Assembly (NCBI GenBank): GCA_031268065.1
Contig: JAIRXX010000153.1
Span: 1-6,904, forward strand
DNA length: 6,904 nucleotides
Source: Propionibacteriaceae bacterium
Lineage (GTDB): Bacteria; Actinomycetota; Actinomycetes; Propionibacteriales; Propionibacteriaceae
Direction: 5' to 3'
Shown here: positions 1 to 5,737 of the stretch, piece after piece
Layout of the letters: each line of letters begins with the position of its first letter
Position numbering within the stretch: position 1 is the first letter of the stretch
The notes under the pieces: generated by a model
The model's input: only the letters and a program-made list of their open reading frames with translations
Told to the model about the DNA's origin: nothing
Database searches by the model: none
Translations under genes and position numbers: made by a program

Positions 1-65
1 ATGAAGAGGATGGCTACGGCTACGTAGGCGGCCTGCACCACGAACCACAAGATTGGGGTCGCCAT
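1..65 (-). CDS. pntB: NAD(P) transhydrogenase subunit beta, N-terminal fragment
   Basis: Partial gene; only the first 21 codons are inside the window and it continues past base 1. The start is ATG at 65-63, one base after the TGA of pntAB. A strong Shine-Dalgarno sequence AAAGGAGG at 79-72 sits inside the end of pntAB and decides this start. The peptide begins MATPILWFVVQAAYVAVAILF, a hydrophobic first segment as expected for PntB. PntB carries most of the membrane domain plus the NADP(H)-binding domain III of the proton-pumping transhydrogenase. The identification rests mainly on position directly after pntAA and pntAB and on the hydrophobic start, since the diagnostic NADP-binding part lies outside the window. 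Confidence 0.82.
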   Translation of the reverse strand, partial: MATPILWFVVQAAYVAVAILF

Positions 66-66
66 C

Positions 67-363
67 TCAGGCCTCCTTTCCGGTCTCGACTGGCTTCTTC
101 TTGGTGGTGAACATGCCGAGCATCCGGTCAGTCACCACATAGCCGCCAGCGGCGTTGGCCGCGCCGAGCAGCACCGCCAGGAAGCCGAGCAGATACTCGT
201 ACCACTTGTCGGCGTAGGACAGCGCGAACATCGAGCCGACCAACACCACGCCGTGGACGAAGTTGGAGCCGGACATCAACGGGGTATGCAGGATGACCGG
301 CACCCGGGAGATTACCTCGTAGCCCACGAAGGCCGCGAGGACGAAGATGTAAATGTATTCCAT
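67..363 (-). CDS. pntAB: NAD(P) transhydrogenase subunit alpha part 2 (membrane segment)
   Basis: Encodes 98 residues. This is the small membrane part of the alpha subunit in the split form of transhydrogenase, the enzyme that uses the proton gradient to drive hydride transfer from NADH to NADP+. About three hydrophobic stretches are visible (roughly residues 4-18, 34-48 and 57-76), with a lysine-rich cytoplasmic tail at the C-terminus (TTKKKP). The signatures VPVILHTPLMSGSNFVHG (residues 21-38) and GGYVVTDRMLGMF (73-85) are typical of this subunit. ATG at 363-361 follows the pntAA stop by 13 bases, with a GGCGGA purine run 7 bases upstream. The gene is co-transcribed with pntAA and pntB and has a normal length for the split form. 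Confidence 0.93.
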   Translation of the reverse strand: MEYIYIFVLAAFVGYEVISRVPVILHTPLMSGSNFVHGVVLVGSMFALSYADKWYEYLLGFLAVLLGAANAAGGYVVTDRMLGMFTTKKKPVETGKEA

Positions 364-376
364 GTCAGAGTCCGCC

Positions 377-1501
377 TTACAGCCCTAATACTTGCTTGAC
401 CATTGGGTGTTTGACTTCGCCGCCGTGCGTCAGGCAGGCGCCGGAGATGACTTCATCCTCCCAGTCGAGATTGAGCAGCCCCTCGCTCAACATCGGATTG
501 ATGAAGTTGAGCAGGTTCTTGGCGTACATCTCCGAGGTGTGGACTGGCATTCGAGACGGCAGGTTCACCGGGCCGATGATGTGGGCGGGGCCAACTCTGA
601 CTTCCTTGCCAGCGACCGTACCGGCGACATTCCCGCCGTTCTCAGCGAGCATGTCCACGACGATGGCTCCTGGCTTCATCCCGGCGACCATAGCCTCGTT
701 GATGATGACTGGGGCCTTCTTGCCGGGCACGCCAGCGGTGGTGATCAGCACGTCGCTGGCCGCGACTGCCTTGGCGAGTTTTTCGGCCTGTTGCGCCTTC
801 TCTTCTTCGGTCAACTCGCGGGCGTAGCCGCCAGAACCGCCAGCGGAGACGCCGGTGTCAACAAATTTGGCGCCCAGGGATTCGATCTGCTCTTTGGTCT
901 CCGGGCGGACGTCGTAGGCGTCTACGATCGCGCCGAGCCGTTTCGCCGTGGCGATGGCCTGCAATCCGGCCACCCCAGCGCCGATTACGAGCACCCTGGA
1001 AGGCCGGATCGAACCTGCCGCGTAGGTGAGCATCGGGAAGAATTTCGGTGCTCTTGAGGCCGCGATCAACACCGTCTGATATCCAGACGCCGCGCCTTGC
1101 GAACTCAAGATGTCCATCGACTGAGCACGGGAGATGCGGGGGAGCAATTCCATCGCGAAAGCGGTTATCTCGCGCTCGTTTAGCAGCTTTATCCGGTCCA
1201 CGCTGGAATACGGCGAGAGCAGGCCCATTATCACGGTTCCCGCACTCACTTTGCCAAGCGCATCGTCGCTGGGTGGACCAACCACCCAAAGCACGTCTGC
1301 GGCTGCCAGGACTTCATCTGTCGAATCTGCCCAGGAAACCTCCCCAAGCGAGGTTTCATCTAGGTACGCGCCAGTGGTGGCGCCCTTCTCAACAACGACT
1401 TCCGCACCGGCGGCACGCAGTTTCTTCACAACATCAGGGACGATCGGTGTCCGGCGTTCGGCTGGGTCAGCACAAGCCGGGATTCCGATAATTACCGCCA
1501 T
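377..1501 (-). CDS. pntAA: NAD(P) transhydrogenase subunit alpha part 1 (NAD-binding domain I)
   Basis: Encodes 374 residues, the soluble NAD(H)-binding domain I of proton-translocating transhydrogenase, related to alanine dehydrogenase. ERRTPIVPDVVKKL near residue 15 and ELLPRISRAQSMD near residue 118 are family signatures. A Rossmann motif GAGVAG lies at 174-179, followed by DVRPETKEQIESLGAKF and later NLPSRMPVHTSEMYAKN. The reading frame also offers a GTG at 1507, but that GTG shares its first base with the Shine-Dalgarno AAGGAG (1512-1507). The ATG at 1501, 5 bases downstream of AAGGAG, is therefore the better start. It is first in the operon pntAA-pntAB-pntB. I could not find a -10/-35 pair I would defend in the 222-base gap upstream. 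Confidence 0.95.
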   Translation of the reverse strand: MAVIIGIPACADPAERRTPIVPDVVKKLRAAGAEVVVEKGATTGAYLDETSLGEVSWADSTDEVLAAADVLWVVGPPSDDALGKVSAGTVIMGLLSPYSSVDRIKLLNEREITAFAMELLPRISRAQSMDILSSQGAASGYQTVLIAASRAPKFFPMLTYAAGSIRPSRVLVIGAGVAGLQAIATAKRLGAIVDAYDVRPETKEQIESLGAKFVDTGVSAGGSGGYARELTEEEKAQQAEKLAKAVAASDVLITTAGVPGKKAPVIINEAMVAGMKPGAIVVDMLAENGGNVAGTVAGKEVRVGPAHIIGPVNLPSRMPVHTSEMYAKNLLNFINPMLSEGLLNLDWEDEVISGACLTHGGEVKHPMVKQVLGL

Positions 1502-1640
1502 ACTCACTCCTTAGTGGTCGGCCAAATTTGAACCCGGGGTATTCGGGCGTTGCCATCTTCTCACTAGTTGCCTACCCTACTGCAACCCGGTGACCGTTTA
1601 TTGGCCGACTTTGCAACTTCTCCCACTTCGCAAGTTGTGC

Positions 1641-1676
1641 GGGCTGGCTGCGTTTCGCCCGGTTTGCGGCCAGCCC
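1641..1676. other. Inverted repeat in the SDR-pntAA gap
   Basis: GGGCTGGC (1641-1648) and GCCAGCCC (1669-1676) form a perfect 8-bp stem around a 20-base loop, about 50 bases downstream of the SDR stop codon on the strand that SDR transcription would follow. It could slow or end SDR transcription before pntAA, but there is no T-tract after it and the loop is long. A second, weaker dyad (CAACTT 1614-1619, AAGTTG 1632-1637) and GTTGC 1567-1571 / GCAAC 1582-1586 lie nearer pntAA and could be regulatory or chance. Nothing else recognisable is in the 1502-1723 gap. Confidence 0.3.
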
Positions 1677-1723
1677 TGCGCAGTGCATCCTCGGCCAGCC
1701 GGGTACCGCCGAGGCGGGCGGCA

Positions 1724-2437
1724 CTAGACATTGAACGCCGCCGCAGTCTCCCGGCGTGGGCGCAGGTCGATATTGGTGATTTGAACGTCCGCGCCGGAAT
1801 CGACCACCCATCGGATAGCCGCCGCCACCGAGGCAGGCCGGATGTAGGCCGACGGGTCGTATTTGAGTTGGAGCGCGGCGTAGGAACTGCGCAGCATTTG
1901 GGTATCGATCTGGCCAGGGAAGATCGATACCACCCGCAGCCCAGGCTCAGCCAGCCGCAAACTGTTGGTGAAGCCGGTGAGCGCGTGCTTCGCTGAGTTG
2001 TAGGTGATATTGCGGGCCAATGCGCGTTTCCCCGCCCCGGAATTGATGAAGACGACGTCTGCCCCGGCAGCGCGCAACGCTGGCAGCAGCGCCCTGGTGA
2101 GTAGCGCTGGGCCGATGGCATTTGTGCCCATCACTTGCCGCCAGACTTCAGCGTCAGCCCCGGAGAGAGTCGCTGGGGAAGTCAGTCCAGCTGTATGGGC
2201 CAGCACTTTGATCTTGGGATGCCCGGCCACCAGCGTCGCGCCGACCGCTGCTATCTCGGACGGGTCGAGCAGATCTAAATGGACGGCTGCAACGTTTGGA
2301 ATCGCTGCGAGGGCGCTGAGCGAATCAGTGGCACGGGCCAGCGCGATCACCTGGTGATCGGTGGCCAAGACCCGAACAGTTTCCTGCCCGACGCCGCCCC
2401 CGGCTCCCGTCACCACTGCTATCGGCAAGTTCTGCAT
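1724..2437 (-). CDS. SDR family NAD(P)-dependent oxidoreductase
   Basis: Encodes 237 residues, the usual length of a classical short-chain dehydrogenase/reductase. The Rossmann glycine motif TGAGGGVG is at residues 10-17. Arg35 just after the second strand (ALAR) hints at NADP(H) preference. AHTAG (80-84) stands where NNAG is usual. The catalytic set Asn106, Ser133 (INSGAG), Tyr146 and Lys150 (YNSAK) is complete, so the enzyme is probably active and soluble. The substrate cannot be told from sequence. The gene stands alone, divergent from thiD and 222 bases upstream of pntAA on the same strand. There is no Shine-Dalgarno before ATG 2437. A TAnnnT box places a likely transcription start on the A of the ATG, and a LexA-like dyad overlaps the promoter. 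Confidence 0.88.
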   Translation of the reverse strand: MQNLPIAVVTGAGGGVGQETVRVLATDHQVIALARATDSLSALAAIPNVAAVHLDLLDPSEIAAVGATLVAGHPKIKVLAHTAGLTSPATLSGADAEVWRQVMGTNAIGPALLTRALLPALRAAGADVVFINSGAGKRALARNITYNSAKHALTGFTNSLRLAEPGLRVVSIFPGQIDTQMLRSSYAALQLKYDPSAYIRPASVAAAIRWVVDSGADVQITNIDLRPRRETAAAFNV

Positions 2438-2443
2438 GGAAAT

Positions 2444-2449
2444 AGTCTA
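2444..2449 (-). promoter_or_regulatory. Candidate -10 box of the SDR gene (leaderless)
   Basis: TAGACT reads on the minus strand at 2449-2444, followed by the six bases ATTTCC and then the ATG at 2437. Counting seven bases from the last T places +1 on the A of the start codon, the geometry of leaderless actinobacterial transcripts. The absence of any Shine-Dalgarno fits. No good -35 hexamer is present; the -35 area (about 2467-2473) lies in the dyad instead. Confidence 0.5.
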
Positions 2450-2452
2450 AAT

Positions 2453-2477
2453 GCGAACATCAGTTCGCGTTGCGAAC
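2453..2477. promoter_or_regulatory. LexA/SOS-box-like operator with three half-sites
   Basis: GCGAACATCAGTTCGC (2453-2468) is a perfect dyad GCGAAC-N4-GTTCGC. It contains GAAC-N4-GTTC, the core of the Gram-positive SOS box (CGAAC-N4-GTTCG). A third half-site GCGAAC (2472-2477) makes a second perfect dyad, GTTCGC-gtt-GCGAAC, with the middle element. The first dyad ends 15 bases from the SDR start codon and falls in the spacer upstream of its -10 box, where a bound repressor would block transcription. That LexA is the binder is inference: the two inner spacer bases do not match the stricter RNRY version, and another dimeric regulator is possible. Confidence 0.5.
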
Positions 2478-2557
2478 AACTGATCACGAGATTTACCCCC
2501 AGTTCACCGCTGAAAGGCGGGCGGCTGGCCAGTGAACCCCGGCTATGGAAAAGAACC

Positions 2558-2601
2558 GGCCCGGATGGTGCCGCGATGAGATGTCGGCCCGGATGCTGCC
2601 G
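2558..2601 (+). repeat. Pair of 16-base direct repeats upstream of thiD
   Basis: GGCCCGGATGGTGCCG (2558-2573) and GGCCCGGATGCTGCCG (2586-2601) match at 15 of 16 positions and start 28 bases apart. The 9-mer GCGGGCGGC also occurs three times in this leader (2517-2525, 2604-2612, 2664-2672) and once downstream of the SDR gene (1714-1722). The function is unknown. They could be regulator sites or low-complexity GC-rich sequence. Confidence 0.5.
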
Positions 2602-2648
2602 AGGCGGGCGGCCAAGGTGGTTTCGGGCGTGGGCATGGGCGCGGTGTC

Positions 2649-2678
2649 TTGTGTCTGGCCGGTGCGGGCGGCTATCTT
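2649..2678 (+). promoter_or_regulatory. Candidate promoter of the thi operon
   Basis: TTGTGT (2649-2654) and TATCTT (2673-2678) are separated by 18 bases and would start transcription near 2685, giving a leader of only about 23 bases before thiD. The -10 keeps the T, A and final T; the -35 keeps TTG. If this promoter is the main one, there is no room for an mRNA riboswitch before thiD. Confidence 0.35.
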
Positions 2679-2707
2679 GGCTCAGCGGAGAGGAGTGATC
2701 CAAAAGC

Positions 2708-3517
2708 ATGAGGAATATTCTTACCATTGCCGGTTCCGACCCCTCGGGCGGTGCGGGCATCCAGGCGGACTTGAAGACGATGTGCGCGCTGGGCGTCTAT
2801 GGAATGAGCGTCATAACGGCGGTGACTGCGCAGAACACCCAGGCTGTCTATGGAGTACAAGAGATTTCCGCCGACATGGTGGCCGGGCAGATCGAGGCGG
2901 TTTTCTCTGACATCGGTGTGGACGCGGTTAAAGTCGGCATGGTCTCCAGCGCGGATATCATCCGGGCGATCAAAGCCGGTCTCACCGAATTCAAAGCCCC
3001 GAATATCGTGATTGACCCGGTGATGGTCTCCAAGAGCGGATTCGCGCTGCTGCGGGAGGACGCGGTGGCGGCGGTTCGGGAATTGGTCGGCATCGCCGAT
3101 GTGGCCACGCCAAACATTCCAGAGGCGGAGATTTTGGCTGGCCACCAGATCACCACCAGAGCCGAAATCGAGGATGCCGCCCGGAGGATTGTCGAGCTGG
3201 GCAGCAAGAGCGTGCTGATCAAAGGCGGGCATCGCTTCGGCGCCGACGCCGAGGACCTGCTCTACTGCGACGGGGAATTCCTGCGCTTCCCCGCCAAGCG
3301 GATTGCCACCAAGAACACCCACGGCACGGGCTGCACGCTGTCAGCCGCCATCGCCTCCCGGCTCGGGCTGGGAGACTCCGTGCCACAGGCAGTCGCTGTC
3401 AGCAAGGCGTACATCACCCAAGCCATCTTGGATTCCTACGACCTGGGTCATGGGGCCGGGCCGGTCGGCCATTTGGCGGCGCTGTATCGCCAAGCTGGCA
3501 TGGAAGTGGCCGAATAA
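2708..3517 (+). CDS. thiD: Hydroxymethylpyrimidine/phosphomethylpyrimidine kinase
   Basis: Encodes 269 residues, a full-length ThiD of the ribokinase fold. It phosphorylates HMP to HMP-P and then HMP-PP, the pyrimidine substrate of ThiE, in the cytoplasm. The N-terminal GSDPSGGAGIQAD (residues 9-21) with VTAQNT (39-44) forms the pyrimidine site. DPVMVSKSG is at 103-111, and VLIKGGH precedes the phosphate-binding motif HGTGC with Cys209. No ThiE or TenA fusion is present at the C-terminus. ATG 2708 is fixed by an in-frame TGA twelve bases upstream. The Shine-Dalgarno AGGAG (2691-2695) sits 12 bases away, a longish spacing that may lower translation. It is the first gene of thiD-thiM-thiE-tenA. 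Confidence 0.95.
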   Translation: MRNILTIAGSDPSGGAGIQADLKTMCALGVYGMSVITAVTAQNTQAVYGVQEISADMVAGQIEAVFSDIGVDAVKVGMVSSADIIRAIKAGLTEFKAPNIVIDPVMVSKSGFALLREDAVAAVRELVGIADVATPNIPEAEILAGHQITTRAEIEDAARRIVELGSKSVLIKGGHRFGADAEDLLYCDGEFLRFPAKRIATKNTHGTGCTLSAAIASRLGLGDSVPQAVAVSKAYITQAILDSYDLGHGAGPVGHLAALYRQAGMEVAE

Positions 3518-3520
3518 CGA

Positions 3521-3601
3521 TGGCTGCCCGGAGCATGCTCGCCGGAGGTATCCCCAATGGGTTGTCCCGAGCGGGGGCCGGTGCAATCCGCTGGGCAGCT
3601 G
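3521..3601 (+). other. Foldable intergenic element between thiD and thiM
   Basis: GGCTGCCCGG (3522-3531) and CTGGGCAGCT (3591-3600) can form a 10-bp closing stem with two G-U pairs. Inside it, GCTCG (3537-3541) pairs with CGAGC (3568-3572) and GGA (3544-3546) with TCC (3565-3567). A perfect 10-bp palindrome GAGCATGCTC lies at 3531-3540. It sits just upstream of the thiM leader, where an RNA switch or attenuator could act. I see no TPP riboswitch landmarks (CTGAGA, CCTGATCTGG-like core). GC-rich spacers give such stems by chance fairly often, so this is a weak call. Confidence 0.25.
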
Positions 3602-3607
3602 ACACGT

Positions 3608-3613
3608 TAAGAT
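3608..3613 (+). promoter_or_regulatory. Possible internal -10 box before thiM
   Basis: TAAGAT keeps four of six TATAAT positions and lies 22 bases upstream of the thiM start codon, which would put transcription start near 3620, just before the ribosome site. No convincing -35 is seen at 16-18 bases. It might give thiM-thiE-tenA a promoter separate from thiD. Confidence 0.22.
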
Positions 3614-3635
3614 CAGGCGGGACGGGAGGCGTTAA

Positions 3636-4442
3636 ATGGAACTAGCGGCAGTGGCGGGCGTGGTTGGCAAAGTGCGGCAACAGCGCCCGTTGGTCCACAC
3701 GATCACCAACTATGTGACGGTAAACGACGTCGCCAATGTCCTGCTGTCTTTCGGCGCGGCCCCGGCAATGGTGGAGACCTTTGACGAGGCTTACGATTTC
3801 GCGCTGCTTGCCAGTGCCGTCTACTTGAATCTGGGCACGCTGACCCCCGAGCAGGAAGCAGCTGGGACCGAGGCGATATTGGGCGCGGCCAGCGTGGGTA
3901 CCCCGGTGGTGGTGGACCCAGTGGCGCTGGGCGCCGTCCCGCACAAAGAACGGGCGCTGAACCATCTGCTCAAGATTGCGAAACCATCGATCATCAAGGG
4001 AAACGGCGGCGAAATCCTTTCCCTTGCCGGAGTTGCCGGGGCGACACGCGGGGTCGACGCGGCGGGAGAGTTGGCCGGTCTGGAAGCGGCTGCCGTCGAA
4101 TCCGCGCGAAGGCTGGGCTGTGTCATCGCCGCCACCGGCAAGGTTGACGTGGTGACCGATGGCCTGCGGCTGGCGCGCATCCACAACGGCCACAAACTAC
4201 TCACCGCGGTGAGCGGCACCGGCTGCATGGCCGGGGCGCTGGTGGCGGCTGCGACGGCGGTGGAACCTGATCCGCTGCTGGCTGCGGTGGCTGGCATCGC
4301 GGCGATGGGGATCGCCGGAGAACTCGCCGCCCAGGCTTCTGCGCTGCCGGGATCGTTCCGGGTCGCCCTGATCGATTCCATCTACCAAGTGGACTCGGCA
4401 CTGTTCCAAAAGATGGCCCGCGTTGATGTTCAACCCTGCTGA
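3636..4442 (+). CDS. thiM: Hydroxyethylthiazole kinase
   Basis: Encodes 268 residues, normal for ThiM. It phosphorylates 4-methyl-5-(2-hydroxyethyl)thiazole (THZ), a salvage step that supplies THZ-P to ThiE. The signature VHTITNYVTVNDVANVLL begins at residue 20 with the conserved Asn25. ALLASAVYLNLGTL precedes DPVALGA (94-100), then IKGNGGEILSLAG and SGTGCMAGALVAA with Cys197 in the phosphate-binding GTGC loop. Shine-Dalgarno GGGAGG lies 6 bases before ATG. It follows thiD after a 118-base gap and overlaps thiE by 17 bases, which suggests translational coupling to thiE. Its presence marks a thiazole-salvage route. The protein family is not in doubt. Confidence 0.95.
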   Translation: MELAAVAGVVGKVRQQRPLVHTITNYVTVNDVANVLLSFGAAPAMVETFDEAYDFALLASAVYLNLGTLTPEQEAAGTEAILGAASVGTPVVVDPVALGAVPHKERALNHLLKIAKPSIIKGNGGEILSLAGVAGATRGVDAAGELAGLEAAAVESARRLGCVIAATGKVDVVTDGLRLARIHNGHKLLTAVSGTGCMAGALVAAATAVEPDPLLAAVAGIAAMGIAGELAAQASALPGSFRVALIDSIYQVDSALFQKMARVDVQPC

Positions 4443-5061
4443 CTTGCTGCTCTACCCCTGCACGGATCGCGGGGTGCTGGCTGGACGCGATCTGGCCAGC
4501 GCCGTCGAACAGGCCATAGCCGGGGGAGCGACCATGCTCCAACTGCGGGAGAAGGAAGCCTGCACCCAAGAGTTCTACCAGGTCGGGATGGCCGTGCATC
4601 GCGTGTGTGCCGCGCACGGCGTGCCCCTGGTCGTAAACGACCGGTTGGATGTGGCCCAGGCCATCGGCGCGGAAGGGCTGCATCTGGGGCAGTCTGACCT
4701 GCCCGTGGCCCCGGCCCGGAGGATACTCGGCCCGGAGGTTTTCATCGGAGTGTCAGCCAGCAGCGCGGCGTTGGCGGAGCAAGCCCAGGCGGCGGGCGCC
4801 GACTACATCGGAGTAGGCCCGGTCTTCCGCACCGGTTCCAAGCCAGACGCGGGCGATGCCGTCGGTTTGGCGGCGTTGGCCGAAGTGGCTGGCAGCGTTG
4901 GCATCCCGGTGGTGGGCATTGGCGGGATCACCGGCGAGAACGCCGCGTCGGTGTTGCGTGCCGGGGCGGCTGGCGTTTCGCTGATCGCCGCCATTTTTGG
5001 CGCCGTGGACATTGAGGCCGCGACTCGCGGGCTTCGCAGGGCATTGGAGGAACAGAAATGA
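4426..5061 (+). CDS. thiE: Thiamine-phosphate synthase
   Basis: Encodes 211 residues, a TIM-barrel enzyme that joins HMP-PP and THZ-P to give thiamine phosphate. The motifs are in the expected order: CTDR (12-15), QLREK (39-43), VNDRLDVA (70-77), GLHLGQSD (84-91), IGVSA (107-111), DYIGVGPVF (126-134), TGSKPDA (136-142), VVGIGGI, and a GVSLIAAI phosphate-binding end. Arg41, Lys43, Asn71, Asp72, Asp91, Ser110 and Lys139 stand at the usual substrate and Mg2+ positions. The start is ATG 4426, inside the thiM coding end, although TTG 4423 directly before it is also open. No strong Shine-Dalgarno is visible (AAAAGATGG at 4408-4416 is weak), which fits coupling to thiM termination. The stop overlaps the tenA start as ATGA. 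Confidence 0.93.
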   Translation: MFNPADLLLYPCTDRGVLAGRDLASAVEQAIAGGATMLQLREKEACTQEFYQVGMAVHRVCAAHGVPLVVNDRLDVAQAIGAEGLHLGQSDLPVAPARRILGPEVFIGVSASSAALAEQAQAAGADYIGVGPVFRTGSKPDAGDAVGLAALAEVAGSVGIPVVGIGGITGENAASVLRAGAAGVSLIAAIFGAVDIEAATRGLRRALEEQK

Positions 5062-5720
5062 GTTATTCGCAGACTTTGATGGATCGGGCCGCTGGCATCT
5101 GGGAGCGCTATTACGGCCATCCATTCGTCGCCCAACTGACCGACGGGAGCCTGCCCAGCCAGAAATTCCGCGACTATCTCGTCCAGGACACGCTCTATCT
5201 GAAGGAATACACCAAGGTCTTCGCCATCGCGTTCGCAAAGGCCGACGACATTGAGGTGATGCGCTACCTCTACGGCGATATGCGGGCGGTCATCTCCGAC
5301 GAGACGCAGACCCACATCGCCTATCTGCGCGATTTCGGGATGAGCGAGGCCGACGCCTTGGCGGCTGCGGTCAAGCCTCCCAACCGCGCCTACTTGGACT
5401 ACATGCTCAAGGTGGCCTGGGAGCAGGACTGGCAGGCTGGCTTCGTCTCCGCCGCGCCGTGCGCCCTGTCCTACTACCACATTGCGCTGCGGATCAAGCA
5501 GGCCGCCGCCGATGCCGGAACGCTGGAGGGCAACTACTACCGGGCCTGGATCGATTTCTACGCCGGGGCGGAGTACAAAGCGATTTACGACAGCACCGCC
5601 GCCTTTGTGGATCGGCTGGCCCTGGGCATCTCAGCGGAGCGCGATGCGCAGTTCACCGAGATTTTCCGCACTGCCAGCCAGCACGAATTGGCCTTCTGGG
5701 ACATGGCGCTGGCCGGTTGA
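5058..5720 (+). CDS. tenA: TenA family protein (aminopyrimidine aminohydrolase / thiaminase II)
   Basis: Encodes 220 residues, the full length of the all-helical TenA fold. TenA hydrolyses 4-amino-5-aminomethyl-2-methylpyrimidine (from degraded thiamine) to HMP, and more slowly cleaves thiamine itself. Residue numbering matches Bacillus subtilis TenA closely: Asp44 and Tyr47 (YLVQDTLYL), nucleophile Cys135 in APCALSYYHIA, and Tyr139. NYYRAWIDFYAG at 159-170 and Glu210 in the C-terminal HELAFWDMA complete the site, so it should be catalytically competent and of the TenA_C type with the cysteine. The start codon overlaps the thiE stop (ATGA), with GGAGG (5046-5050) 7 bases upstream. It is the last gene of the operon and feeds HMP to ThiD. 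Confidence 0.93.
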   Translation: MSYSQTLMDRAAGIWERYYGHPFVAQLTDGSLPSQKFRDYLVQDTLYLKEYTKVFAIAFAKADDIEVMRYLYGDMRAVISDETQTHIAYLRDFGMSEADALAAAVKPPNRAYLDYMLKVAWEQDWQAGFVSAAPCALSYYHIALRIKQAAADAGTLEGNYYRAWIDFYAGAEYKAIYDSTAAFVDRLALGISAERDAQFTEIFRTASQHELAFWDMALAG

Positions 5721-5737
5721 GCAAGACCGGTCAGCGC
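5706..5737. terminator. Shared hairpin over the convergent stop codons
   Basis: 5706-5717 (GCGCTGGCCGGT) pairs with 5726-5737 (ACCGGTCAGCGC) in a 12-bp stem with a single G-U pair and an 8-base loop TGAGCAAG. The tenA stop (5718-5720) lies in the loop and the stop of the opposing gene (5731-5733) lies in the right arm. There is no T-tract on either side, as is common in GC-rich actinobacteria. On the minus strand the G-U becomes an A-C mismatch, so it should be stronger for tenA transcripts. Confidence 0.6.

Noticed and set aside
392..1057. Long plus-strand open frame (221 codons) antisense to pntAA
   Set aside because: It lies opposite a clear, full-length pntAA, has no family signature, and open antisense frames are usual in GC-rich genes.
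1505..1507. GTG at 1507 as the pntAA start
   Set aside because: It overlaps the last base of the AAGGAG ribosome site; ATG 1501 has correct spacing.
1568..1996. Plus-strand open frame opposite the SDR gene and its downstream gap
   Set aside because: Shadow of the SDR coding strand; arginine-rich product without motifs.
2545..2910. Plus-strand open frame of 121 codons across the thiD leader
   Set aside because: It runs over the first 200 bases of thiD in another frame, has no good ribosome site, and its product shows no recognisable domain. It also contains the direct repeats, which are better seen as non-coding.
3531..3540. GAGCATGCTC palindrome as an operator
   Set aside because: A lone 10-bp palindrome is expected by chance several times in a window this size and it is not placed over a promoter.
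3518..3635. TPP riboswitch before thiM
   Set aside because: The conserved CTGAGA and CCTGATCTGG-type blocks are absent and the P1-P5 order cannot be drawn.
4423..4425. TTG at 4423 as the thiE start
   Set aside because: The adjacent ATG at 4426 is a stronger initiator and gives a normal ThiE N-terminus, although the sequence alone does not exclude TTG.
4201..4683. Minus-strand open frame opposite thiM and thiE
   Set aside because: Covers two well-supported genes on the other strand; proline- and arginine-rich low-complexity product typical of antisense frames.
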